Assembly (NCBI GenBank): GCA_022819605.1
Contig: JAJEGW010000107.1
Location: forward strand, 1-54,971
Direction of reading: 5' to 3'
DNA from: Silicimonas sp.
GTDB taxonomy: Bacteria > Pseudomonadota > Alphaproteobacteria > Rhodobacterales > Rhodobacteraceae
DNA: 54,971 nucleotides
In this document: piece by piece, positions 46,555-54,897 of the stretch
Numbering within the stretch: the stretch's first letter is position 1
Layout of the letters: each line of letters starts with the position of its first letter
Notes under the pieces: model-generated
What the model was told of the DNA's origin: nothing
The model's input: only the letters and a program-made list of their open reading frames with translations
Databases searched by the model: none
Made by a program: the position numbers and the translations under genes

Positions 46555-47238
46555 ATGCAGACATATGATCTCGCCGAAAGAGGCCTTCGGGGGCTGAATT
46601 CCATTCTGCATGCGCAGGACGAGGAAACCAACCAGACTAGCTGGGAAGTCGTGAACCCAAGGGGCAGCCATGCGATTGCCGTGGGGTTGGATGCGCCGCT
46701 GGAAATCATCGTCAAGGGCTCGACCGGGTACTATTGTGCAGGGATGAACCAAGGGGCGACCATCACGGTCGAAGGCTCGGCAGGACCCGGAGTTGGCGAA
46801 AACATGATGTCGGGATCCGTGGTGGTCGAGGGAGATGCCAGCCAGTACGCAGGCGCCACGGGCCATGGAGGGCTGTTGGTGATCAAGGGCAACGCCTCCT
46901 CGCGCTGCGGCATATCGATGAAGGGAATCGACATCGTGGTGCACGGCAATGTCGGGCACATGTCGGCCTTCATGGCGCAGGCCGGCAATCTCGTCGTGTG
47001 CGGTGATGCGGGTGATGCATTGGGCGACTCGATCTACGAGGCGCGGATCTTTTTGCGCGGTTCGGTCAAGAGCCTTGGCGCGGACTGCGTGGAAAAGGAG
47101 ATGCGACCGGAGCATGTCGACATCCTCAAGGACTTGCTTGATCGGGCGGACTTGCATGCCAGGCCCGAGGAGTTCAGGCGCTACGGCTCGGCCCGCAAGC
47201 TCTACAATTTCGATGTCGACAACGTCGCTGATTACTAG
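46555..47238 (+). CDS. glxC: GXGXG (glutamate synthase alpha C-terminal-like) protein, GlxC (MgsB)-like
   Basis: A 227-residue right-handed beta-helix protein matching the C-terminal domain of glutamate synthase. Repeated glycine-rich turns are visible: STGYYCAGMNQGATITVEG, GPGVGENMMSGSVVVEGDAS, GATGHGGLLVIKGNASSRCG, GIDIVVHGNVGHMSAFM and NLVVCGDAGDALGDSIYEA. In GltB this domain is structural; in the split GlxBCD/MgsABC set it is a separate subunit. Stop of glxB and this ATG share one spacer base, so translation is coupled. Confidence 0.9.
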   Translation: MQTYDLAERGLRGLNSILHAQDEETNQTSWEVVNPRGSHAIAVGLDAPLEIIVKGSTGYYCAGMNQGATITVEGSAGPGVGENMMSGSVVVEGDASQYAGATGHGGLLVIKGNASSRCGISMKGIDIVVHGNVGHMSAFMAQAGNLVVCGDAGDALGDSIYEARIFLRGSVKSLGADCVEKEMRPEHVDILKDLLDRADLHARPEEFRRYGSARKLYNFDVDNVADY

Positions 47239-47248
47239 GGAATTGGGC

Positions 47249-48586
47249 ATGAAGGACAAAGAAAGCGCGATTCCGCGCACCCTGCCGATCCAGTCGGCGA
47301 CGTTCACCAAAGAGGTCAATGCCGAAATTCGCCGCGCCGCGGCCACCGGAATTTACGACATCCGAGGCGGCGGCGCCAAGCGTCGCGTGCCGCATTTCGA
47401 CGACCTGCTGTTCCTTGGAGCCTCGGTGTCGCGGTATCCGCTCGAAGGGTATCGCGAGCGCTGCGACACCTCGGTGACGCTGGGCACTCGCTTTGCCAGG
47501 AACCCGATCGAACTGGATATCCCGATCACCATCGCAGGCATGAGTTTCGGCGCGCTGTCAGGGCCGGCAAAGGAGGCACTTGGACGCGGAGCATCGGCTG
47601 CGGGTACGTCAACCACGACCGGCGATGGCGGCATGACGCCCGAAGAGCGGCAGCATTCATCCAAGCTGGTCTATCAGTACTTGCCTTCGCGCTACGGCAT
47701 GAACCCCAACGATCTGCGCCAGGCAGATGCCGTCGAGGTCGTTGTAGGGCAGGGTGCCAAGCCCGGCGGTGGTGGAATGCTGTTGGGTCAGAAGATTTCC
47801 GACCGCGTGGCAGAGATGCGAACGTTGCCCCAGGGGATCGACCAGCGCTCAGCATGCCGCCACCCCGACTGGACAGGGCCGGACGACCTCGAGATCAAGA
47901 TCCTTGAACTGCGCGAGATCACGGACTGGCGAGTGCCGATCTACGTAAAGGTCGGCGCGACGCGACCCTATTACGACACTGCCCTGGCAGTGAAGGCCGG
48001 GGCCGACGTCGTGGTCATGGACGGCATGCAGGGCGGCACTGCGGCCACGCAGGACGTGTTCATTGAACACGTGGGCTTGCCCACGCTGGCATGCATCCGT
48101 CCTGCCGTGCACGCGCTTCAGGACCTGGACGTGCATCGCGAAGTACAGTTGGTGATATCGGGCGGAATCCGTAGCGGGGCCGACGTGGCAAAGGCACTGG
48201 CGCTCGGTGCTGATGCGGTCGCAATCGGCACGGCCGCACTCATCGCCATGGGGGACAATGACCCCAAGTGGGAAGCCGAGTACCAGAAGCTGGGTTCCAC
48301 CTCGGGCGCATTTGACGACTGGCATGAAGGGCGGGACCCGGCGGGCATTACCACGCAGGACCCCGATCTGGCTGCCAGGCTGGACCCGGTGGTGGCCGGG
48401 CGGCGGCTTCGCAACTATCTCAAGGTCATGACGCTCGAGGCGCAAACGATAGCGCGGGCATGTGGCCACAATCACCTGCGCAATTTTGAGGCTGAAGACC
48501 TCTGTGCGCTTACCATGGAAGCTGCAGCGATGGCCAAGGTGCCGTTGGCAGGAACCGACTGGTACCCGGGAAAGAGCGGATTCTAG
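47249..48586 (+). CDS. glxD: FMN-binding glutamate synthase-like protein, GlxD (MgsC)-like
   Basis: A 445-residue TIM-barrel protein of the FMN-dependent glutamate synthase family. Seen: ELDIPITIAGMSFGALSGPAKEALGRGA, TTTGDGGMTPEER, GQGAKPGGGGMLLGQK, ACRHPDWTGPDDLEIKI, ADVVVMDGMQGGTAATQDVF and GGIRSGADVAKALALGADAVAIGTAAL. In glutamate synthase the next part carries cysteines for a Fe-S cluster (CIMxRxCHxNTCPVG); here it reads MGDNDPKWEAEYQKLG and DPAGITTQDPDL with no Cys. It should therefore lack that cluster, so electron supply differs. Third gene of the operon; the ATG at 47249 is 10 bp after glxC. Confidence 0.9.
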   Translation: MKDKESAIPRTLPIQSATFTKEVNAEIRRAAATGIYDIRGGGAKRRVPHFDDLLFLGASVSRYPLEGYRERCDTSVTLGTRFARNPIELDIPITIAGMSFGALSGPAKEALGRGASAAGTSTTTGDGGMTPEERQHSSKLVYQYLPSRYGMNPNDLRQADAVEVVVGQGAKPGGGGMLLGQKISDRVAEMRTLPQGIDQRSACRHPDWTGPDDLEIKILELREITDWRVPIYVKVGATRPYYDTALAVKAGADVVVMDGMQGGTAATQDVFIEHVGLPTLACIRPAVHALQDLDVHREVQLVISGGIRSGADVAKALALGADAVAIGTAALIAMGDNDPKWEAEYQKLGSTSGAFDDWHEGRDPAGITTQDPDLAARLDPVVAGRRLRNYLKVMTLEAQTIARACGHNHLRNFEAEDLCALTMEAAAMAKVPLAGTDWYPGKSGF

Positions 48587-48917
48587 TCCGGATGTTTCAG
48601 TGTGACGTGGAAAGGCGCGTTTTGCCGACCGGCACGAACCCGCCCGGAATTCGTCGAGTCTGTTGGCAGCAGCCAGGGCGAAGCGTGGAGGTAACGGCGT
48701 GGTTTGAGGCGAACTATGGCGAGGAGTGGCTTCGAATTATTCAAAATAAGATCAAAAACAATCCAAATGCTACGATTTCGTGAAAATTTCTTGCGAAAAG
48801 GATAAGAATCACTGGACAGTGCATCAATCGCGAAGTTCACTGTCGACAAGCAAGACGTGCAATGCCGATTGGAGATCCGACAGAGGTCGAACCAGAAACA
48901 CGCAGACGGTCAGAAGA
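48587..48917. other. AT-rich intergenic region before the Rieske gene
   Basis: About 331 bp. The part from about 48735 to 48815 is clearly AT-richer than the flanks. An inverted repeat TTTCG (48776-48780) with CGAAA (48794-48798) encloses a GAAAATTTC dyad at 48782-48790. A 63-codon frame at 48592-48783 has no domain. This is the likely promoter/operator for the Rieske-glyoxalase genes. Confidence 0.45.
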
Positions 48918-50030
48918 ATGACGAGCGACATGCAATCCCTGCTGCAGCCCTTCCTCGAAGAATCCGAGCCCAGGCGCGGGCTGCCGTCCGCGGCCTACAG
49001 GGATGTGGAATTCTGGGACGCCGAGTGCCAGTCCGTGTTTGCCCGGAACTGGGTCTGTATCGGATTTGCACATGAACTGAAGGAACCTGGAGATGCCGTG
49101 CCTGTAACGGCGGCGGGCCAGCCGCTGCTCATGGTCCGCAATGGCGAGGGCGAAATCAAGGCATTCCACAACGTCTGCCGCCACCGGTGCCTGACACTGG
49201 TCGACAAGCCGGGAAATGTCGGCAAGCTCATCCGCTGTCCCTACCATGCCTGGGCATACGATCTGAATGGAACGCTGAGGGCCTCGCCGCATTTTGGTGG
49301 CACGGGGCAGCATGATGCCAAGGGTTTCGACAAGTCGCGCAACGGCTTGGTTCCCGTGCGAACCCATGTCTGGCAGGACTGGATCTTCGTCAATGTCGAC
49401 GGCGAGGCGCCGCACTTCAAGGACTATGCCGGGTCGCTGATCAGGCGCCTTGAGGGGGTCGACTGGGAGAATGTCGATTGCATCGGCACATTGGATTTCG
49501 GCGAGATCTCGACGAACTGGAAGTTCATCATGGAGAACTTCATCGAACCCTATCATGTGCAGTTCGTTCACAGCTCGACCACCGACCAGCCCTTGTCCGA
49601 TCACTACACGATCATTGACGGCAACTGCATGGGCAGTGCCGTGGATCTGGGCGAAGAGGTCGGCACTTCGGGCAGTCTGGCCGTCAGCTCGCGCTACCTG
49701 GCGCTCTATCCGAATTTCATCGTCGGCCGGTATTTTCCGGATCAATTGGGAGTCTACCTCAACATTCCGACCGGCCCAGGCACTATGCACCAGAAGCGCG
49801 GGCTGTACACGACAAGTGGCGAGCAGTTGAGGGCAAGCGAGGTGGAGGACCTGAAGAGACTCTGGTGGGATGTCCACAAGGAAGACCATGAAATGGTCGA
49901 ACGATTGCAGGCTGGCCGGGCATCAACTGTTTCTGACGCCGGGGGTGTCTTGTCCCCAGTCTGGGAAGACAGCGTCCATGCCTTTCAGTCTCTCGTGGCT
50001 CGTGACCTGATTGGCCGCAGCAGCAACTGA
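48918..50030 (+). CDS. Rieske non-heme iron oxygenase, alpha subunit, CntA/GbcA-like
   Basis: A 370-residue oxygenase. The Rieske [2Fe-2S] ligands are C87, H89, C107 and H110 (CRHR and CPYH). The mononuclear iron site is in NWKFIMENFIEPYHVQFVH: H213 and H218, with E210 three residues before the first His, where ring-hydroxylating dioxygenases have Asp. Glu here is known from carnitine oxygenase CntA, whose relatives act on quaternary amines. The third iron ligand should be an Asp near residue 325 (DVHKEDHEM). No reductase gene is in the window. Start ATG 48918; ATG 48930 is an alternative. Substrate unknown. Confidence 0.88.
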   Translation: MTSDMQSLLQPFLEESEPRRGLPSAAYRDVEFWDAECQSVFARNWVCIGFAHELKEPGDAVPVTAAGQPLLMVRNGEGEIKAFHNVCRHRCLTLVDKPGNVGKLIRCPYHAWAYDLNGTLRASPHFGGTGQHDAKGFDKSRNGLVPVRTHVWQDWIFVNVDGEAPHFKDYAGSLIRRLEGVDWENVDCIGTLDFGEISTNWKFIMENFIEPYHVQFVHSSTTDQPLSDHYTIIDGNCMGSAVDLGEEVGTSGSLAVSSRYLALYPNFIVGRYFPDQLGVYLNIPTGPGTMHQKRGLYTTSGEQLRASEVEDLKRLWWDVHKEDHEMVERLQAGRASTVSDAGGVLSPVWEDSVHAFQSLVARDLIGRSSN

Positions 50031-50046
50031 CCAAAGGAAACTCCAC

Positions 50047-50490
50047 ATGACAGACACTCCCGACATTTCACGCGGCTTTCGCCTAGCGCATACGATGATG
50101 CGCGTGATGGACATGGACAAGTCGCTGCAGTTCTATTGCGGCATCCTAGGCATGACGGTCTTGCGTCGCACGGACTATCCCGAGGGCAAGTTCACCAACA
50201 CATTCATCGGCTACGGCCCTGAGGCGGAGTCTCCGACGCTGGAACTGACAGCGAACTGGGAACAGGAGGAGCCATACGAAAAGGGCAATGGCTGGGGCCA
50301 CATCTGCATCGAGACCCCAGATGTTTACAAGGCTTGCGAAGATCTGGCGGCGGCTGGTGTCAACATTACCCGTCCTCCCGGACCGATGAAGGGCGGCACG
50401 CGCGTGATCGCATTTTGCGAGGATCCGGATGGCTACAAGGTCGAACTCAACGAGTCCATCCTGAAACACCTTGCCAAGGAAGGGTCCTGA
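50047..50490 (+). CDS. gloA: Glyoxalase I-like (lactoylglutathione lyase) VOC protein
   Basis: A 147-residue VOC-fold enzyme closely resembling glyoxalase I, which converts the glutathione hemithioacetal of methylglyoxal to lactoylglutathione. Seen: LAHTMMRVMDMDKSLQFYCGILGM (metal His), LRRTDYPEGKFTNTFIGYG, LELTANW (metal Glu), GWGHICIETPDVYKACE (metal His), PPGPMKGGTRVIAFCEDPDGYKVELNE (metal Glu). All four metal ligands are in place. It is 16 bp after the Rieske gene, so the two are co-transcribed; it may remove an aldehyde made by the oxygenase, or act on a different hemithioacetal. Confidence 0.88.
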   Translation: MTDTPDISRGFRLAHTMMRVMDMDKSLQFYCGILGMTVLRRTDYPEGKFTNTFIGYGPEAESPTLELTANWEQEEPYEKGNGWGHICIETPDVYKACEDLAAAGVNITRPPGPMKGGTRVIAFCEDPDGYKVELNESILKHLAKEGS

Positions 50491-51041
50491 CCCATGCACC
50501 ACGGTTGGAAGCAGCACGAACAGCACATGATCCGTGAGTACAACAGGGTGCTGGCATGGGGTGTCGCCTGCGTCAGGAGTTTCGTGGCCGGGCCAGTCGG
50601 CAGGTGGATGTGTGGCGGCATCAAGGCCTTCAACGACATCACGTCCCGAATTCTGACCTGCGGCGGGCTCCATGAATTCGAAGCAGGCAGGGGCTGCGTG
50701 GATCACGGTCGCATGAGTCGCGCCTGCGCCTTCGGTGACGTTTCCCGCATTCGAGGGACTAGCCCGATCACCCAGTTGCAATTCGCACAAGACGGACGGA
50801 AACGGCATCCTCTATTCCGCTTGGCACAGCGACCGGCAGCGCTTTGCGGGCATCACCCGGATTCGGGGTATCCAACCTGATGTCTCGGGACCTTGCAGCG
50901 ACGCCGGAATTTGCGAAACCGGACGGCGCAGATCACATGGCCGGACTCTGACGACCGGCGGCGCGGAACCTTTCGCATCCCAACGATGCCGCGATCCGAA
51001 CTTGACGGTGTGCGCGGCGAAACATGGACAGGAGAAGTCAA
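50491..51041. other. 551-bp region between gloA and the GS-like gene, no supported gene
   Basis: Two plus-strand frames are open (50494-50880 and 50735-51088), but neither has a recognisable domain. A long antisense frame runs in from the GS-like gene and is a shadow. This gap inside an otherwise compact cluster may be a decayed gene or a regulatory leader. Confidence 0.4.
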
Positions 51042-52481
51042 ATGCCCGAGGCAAAGGCGAACGACAGAATTTACTACGAGAGTTTTGAAGACGCGGTCGA
51101 GCGGAACCGGCCGAGAATCCCCGAAGTCAAGAAGCGGCTGGAGGAGGCAGGCGTCAAGTACGTAATGGGTGCCTGGATCGACATGCACGGCGTCCCCAAG
51201 ACGAAACCGGTGCCGATGAGAGAACTCGAGGCGCTGTGCTTGGGCGAGGGCCCTCAATTTGCCGTGCATTCGGTCTCGTACGTGCCCGAACTCACTCCCG
51301 CCGACAGCGATCAGATCGTGGTTCCGGACCTCGACGCCGTTTACGTCTGTCCCTGGGACAGGTCGATGGCGATCATCATTTCCGATCTCTACTGGGAGGA
51401 TGCACCCTACAACGTCTGCCCCCGACAGGCGCTGAGACGCATGATGCAAGAGGCAGCCCTGAAGGGGTATCGCTTTCACGCCGGCGTAGAACCGGAGTTC
51501 ATCGTCATGAAGCATGACGAGAACGGCCTGCCGGTCAAAGCCTTTGACGACGACCCTGCAGGCGGCGTGCGTCCGCGTCGCCAGGCATTTGGCTATGACA
51601 TCGAATACTCGATCGATTCGATGCCATTCCTCAAGGACATGATCGATTACCTTGAGGGGCTCGGCTGGAAGCTGCATGACGTTGTCTGCGAGGGTGGCTA
51701 TTCGCAGTTCGAACTCGATTTTCACTATACCAACATGCTGGAAATGTCTGACCGCTTTGTGTTTCTGCGCATCCTGCTCAAGGAGGTGGCCAAGACACAT
51801 GGCCTGTTCGTGACCTTCATGCCGAAGCCCACTCTTGGCGATTGGCGGTCGGGCGCGCACATCAACGTGTCGATCAGTCATGAGAGCCGGCCGGGCGAGA
51901 ACATTTTCAAGACCGCGGACGGCGACTGGAGCGACGAAAGTCGCTGGGCCGTGGGCGGGGTGTTGCAGCATGCAGAAGCGATCACCGGGATCACGTGCCC
52001 GACAGTGAATTCCTATAACGGCCTGGTCCCTCGTGTCGGTGGATTCGAGGGAGGAACCGTGACCTGGGCCCCGACCAACATCGCCTACGGTTTCAACAAC
52101 CGCTCGGCACAGCTTAGGCTTCCGCAAAATCGATTCTGCATTGAAAACCGCGCCTGCGACATGACAATGAATGTCTATCTGTCGATGGCGATGCACTTGG
52201 CCTGCATGGTGCAAGGGATCGAGAACAAGATCGATCCCGGCGATCCGACGGATTTCGACCTCTACGCGAAGACCGAGGCCGAGTTGGCCGACTTGGGAGT
52301 CCGGCGCCTGCCGCGCACGCTGTTCCATGCAATGGAGGCACTGAGCCAGGACAAGACGGCCGAACACGTCTTGGGCAAGGTCATGCTCAAGTCCTACCTC
52401 GAATACAAGGCTGATGAGTGGGAACGCTATCACCAGGCGGTCACTGACTGGGAAGTCAAGGAATACCTGCGGCTCTATTGA
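51042..52481 (+). CDS. Glutamine synthetase family protein, probable gamma-glutamyl amide ligase
   Basis: A 479-residue member of the glutamine synthetase fold. Metal and ATP site residues are present: E150 and E152 (VEPEF), E217 and E224 (EGGYSQFEL), H273 (GAHINVS) and RxxxNRACDMTMNVYLSMA near the end. The ammonium-binding Asp of GS (in FDGSSI) aligns with FAVHSV, without Asp, so it probably accepts an amine other than ammonia, as in gamma-glutamylmethylamide (GmaS), gamma-glutamylanilide and gamma-glutamylisopropylamide synthetases. GVKYVMGAWIDMHGVPKTKPVP is typical of the GlnT/GmaS branch. Start ATG 51042 follows GGAGAAG. Neighbours are Rieske, glyoxalase and hydrolase genes. Confidence 0.85.
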   Translation: MPEAKANDRIYYESFEDAVERNRPRIPEVKKRLEEAGVKYVMGAWIDMHGVPKTKPVPMRELEALCLGEGPQFAVHSVSYVPELTPADSDQIVVPDLDAVYVCPWDRSMAIIISDLYWEDAPYNVCPRQALRRMMQEAALKGYRFHAGVEPEFIVMKHDENGLPVKAFDDDPAGGVRPRRQAFGYDIEYSIDSMPFLKDMIDYLEGLGWKLHDVVCEGGYSQFELDFHYTNMLEMSDRFVFLRILLKEVAKTHGLFVTFMPKPTLGDWRSGAHINVSISHESRPGENIFKTADGDWSDESRWAVGGVLQHAEAITGITCPTVNSYNGLVPRVGGFEGGTVTWAPTNIAYGFNNRSAQLRLPQNRFCIENRACDMTMNVYLSMAMHLACMVQGIENKIDPGDPTDFDLYAKTEAELADLGVRRLPRTLFHAMEALSQDKTAEHVLGKVMLKSYLEYKADEWERYHQAVTDWEVKEYLRLY

Positions 52482-52549
52482 CGCCCCGGCAGTCGGGTTG
52501 CCCGTGCAGGCCGGATGCAGGGAACCTGTCCAAGTGGAGGAGGGCAGCC

Positions 52550-53563
52550 ATGCCGGACTACGAGATTCTTGAGCTTGGAGACTTCCCGCTTCTGTCAGGT
52601 GAAGTCCTGAAGGATGCCAAGCTTGCCTACCGGTGCTACGGCACGCTCTCGCCCGCGCGCGACAACCTGATCGTCTTGCCGACATTCTACACGGGTACCG
52701 ACACCCGCAATGAAGGCTTCTTCGGACCCGGGCGTGCCATTGACCCTGCACGCCATTTCATCGTCAGCCCGAACCTGTTCGGCAACGGCCGTTCGTCGTC
52801 GCCTTCGAACACGCCCGTCCCACAGGACGGGCCGCGCTTTCCGTTGGTGCAGATGTGGGACAATATTGCCGCGCAGCACCGGCTGATTCATGATCAACTC
52901 GGAATTGAGAAGATTGCCCTTGTCGCAGGTTGGTCAATGGCCGGATGCCAGTCCTACCAATGGGCGGCGCAATACCCGGACATGGTCGAAGCGATCCTGC
53001 CGTTCTGTGCATCTGCCAGGACGTCGCCGCACAACTTCGTTTTCCTCGAAGGCGTCAAGGCGGCGCTTTGCGCCGATCAGAACTGGAACGGCGGGGACTA
53101 CGACAGTGCGCCGGTTGCCGGGCTGAAGGCCTTTGGCCGCGTTTATGCCGGTTGGGCATTTTCGCAGGCGTTCTATCGTGAAAGCCTGTATCGCAAGCTG
53201 GGATTCGAGACCGTCGAGGATCTGCTGGTCGATTGGGAGATCGATCACGCCGAAGGCTGGGACGCCAACGATCTCTTGGCAAAGCTGGCAACCTGGCAGG
53301 CCGGGGACATCTCGGCCGGACCGTTATACAACGGCGACTTCAAGGCCGCTCTTGGGGCGATAAGGGCACGCGCCATTTTGATGCCATGCTCGCAGGATCT
53401 CTACTTCCCTCCAGAGGACAATGAGATCGAGGTGCAGCATATGTCGAACGCCCGGTTCCGGCCCTATGACTCGCCGTGGGGCCATTGCGCCGCCAATCCC
53501 GGCAACGATGCTGGATTTGCCGCAGCGCTCGATGCAGGGATTCGTGAGCTGCTCGGAGAGTGA
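52550..53563 (+). CDS. Alpha/beta-fold hydrolase, MetX-like
   Basis: A 337-residue hydrolase or acyltransferase resembling homoserine O-acetyltransferase. Seen: LAYRCYGTLSPARDNLIVLPTFYTG (oxyanion region), the nucleophile elbow GWSMAGCQSYQWA with Ser near residue 127, the acid in MPCSQDLYFPPEDN, and the His in SPWGHCAANPG. Family members in methionine synthesis (MetX) are about 370 residues; this shorter form could act as an acyltransferase or an amidase, perhaps on the product of the GS-like ligase. It follows the ligase gene by 68 bp, with GGAGGAGGG before the ATG. Confidence 0.83.
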   Translation: MPDYEILELGDFPLLSGEVLKDAKLAYRCYGTLSPARDNLIVLPTFYTGTDTRNEGFFGPGRAIDPARHFIVSPNLFGNGRSSSPSNTPVPQDGPRFPLVQMWDNIAAQHRLIHDQLGIEKIALVAGWSMAGCQSYQWAAQYPDMVEAILPFCASARTSPHNFVFLEGVKAALCADQNWNGGDYDSAPVAGLKAFGRVYAGWAFSQAFYRESLYRKLGFETVEDLLVDWEIDHAEGWDANDLLAKLATWQAGDISAGPLYNGDFKAALGAIRARAILMPCSQDLYFPPEDNEIEVQHMSNARFRPYDSPWGHCAANPGNDAGFAAALDAGIRELLGE

Positions 53564-53927
53564 ATGTGTGGGCGGACCGAGAACGCCGCAAGGGTCACCG
53601 TGCCGCTGGGCAGTGGCACAGTCGAGCGGAAGGGGCTGGTCGGCACGATTGTGACAATTCGCGATGCGCATCTCTGCGAACCGCCGCAGCTTGGTGGAAT
53701 GCCTGCCCGCAAAGCACAATCTCGTCCTGCAATGGAACTTCAGCCCGGCCCGTCAACACGATGGCCCTGCTGCGCGTGCGCAATGAACCCTTGCAGTTCG
53801 TTTCGAGGACTCCAGCCGGGATACAGAGATCTGTCCGACGCGCCCGGTCCGGGTCGGTGTGTTCAACACCGCCCGATTCTGGACTATTACAGGATTTGCG
53901 CGACAAGACCGGGGATCTGTAGCAGAC
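53564..53927. other. 364-bp region between the hydrolase and Lrp regulator, no supported gene
   Basis: Two plus-strand frames begin just inside or after the hydrolase stop, but neither has a domain or ribosome binding site. A minus-strand frame is a shadow of the Lrp gene. The stretch should hold the Lrp promoter. Confidence 0.4.
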
Positions 53928-54449
53928 ATGCCGGCTAGGCCAGAAAAAAGAAAGGCAACTCGAAGGAGAGGCACCCATTCCGTTGAAGGGCGTCTGAACA
54001 GCGAGATCATCCGGATGCTGGAAGACGATGGACGGATGCCGTATTCCGAAATCGCGCTCAAGCTCCAGGTCTCCGAAGGCACCGTCCGGAACCGGGTGAA
54101 TGGCATGAAGGACGCCGGGCTGTTGCGGATTGTGGCCATCGCGGATCCGACCGCGTCCGACTACAAGGCAGACGCGATGATCTGTCTCAAGGTGGCCCCG
54201 GGCATCACTCCCCAAGCCGTTGCAGAACGGTTGGGTGCGTTGTCCAGCGTCGTTTACATATTGTGGGTAACTGGGCGCTTTGACTTGTTGGTCGAGCTGA
54301 TCTGCGACGATCCGGACGACCTCGCAAGTTTCCTGGAAGATCACATCCACGGCGTTGACGACATAGTGGACGCCGAGGTGATGCTGGGGCTGAAGAACTT
54401 CAAGAACCAGTTTCTTCTCAAACGCAACTGGAAGCCGCGCGAAACCTGA
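53928..54449 (+). CDS. Lrp/AsnC family transcriptional regulator
   Basis: A 173-residue regulator with a basic N-terminal stretch (MPARPEKRKATRRRG), an Lrp-type helix-turn-helix at about residues 22-70 (IIRMLEDDGRMPYSEIALKLQ, SEGTVRNRVNGMKDAGLLR), and a ligand-binding RAM domain (AVAERLGALSSVVYILWVTGRFDLLVELICDD). Such proteins respond to amino acids. It lies at the end of the putative amine cluster and may sense an amino-acid product. I chose ATG 53928; the frame is open further upstream to 53859. Confidence 0.9.
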   Translation: MPARPEKRKATRRRGTHSVEGRLNSEIIRMLEDDGRMPYSEIALKLQVSEGTVRNRVNGMKDAGLLRIVAIADPTASDYKADAMICLKVAPGITPQAVAERLGALSSVVYILWVTGRFDLLVELICDDPDDLASFLEDHIHGVDDIVDAEVMLGLKNFKNQFLLKRNWKPRET

Positions 54450-54897
54450 GCAAGCTCAACCGTCGCGTCGGTTTGTGACCGCCCGATGTCAAGAAGTGCG
54501 TGAGACCGTTGGATCGGTAGACCATTCATCGTCATCAGGTGCAGCGGTCTCAGGTCTTTGCCATGACCCACGCTGAATCAATTGCCGGAGCGCTGCAGCC
54601 TCCCGAACATGCCAGCGAGTTTTCCATCGGCTCCCCGCGTGACCGACGCCGCCCGGCAGGTCCGGCTACCCTTCGTGACCGTCTCCAACTCGTCCGCGGT
54701 GCGCGATGACGCGAACGCGCTCTGCATCATCATGAGGTTGATGACGCCCTCTGCGACCGACGAGTGCGGCCCGCATGTAATTCGATGATGTCGAAGCCGT
54801 CCGCAGCGACTTTTCTTCGATGGGCTTCCGTGCTAGCGACCCGCGAATTCCACGGGGATGCGTGATGCCCTGCACAACTGAATGACGAGGATTCCAC
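54450..54897. other. 448-bp region before ndk, no supported gene
   Basis: Open frames exist on both strands, including a 100-codon minus-strand frame reaching into ndk, but none is convincing. One minus-strand frame reads ADGFDIIELHAG before stopping, which could be a gene remnant. The ndk promoter should be near the 3' end. Confidence 0.4.

Noticed and set aside
48592..48783. 63-codon frame before the Rieske gene
   Set aside because: Lies in an AT-rich regulatory-looking region, no domain and no ribosome binding site.
50853..52751. 632-codon minus-strand frame opposite the GS-like gene
   Set aside because: Antisense to a clearly coding gene with GS motifs; the frame has no recognisable domain.
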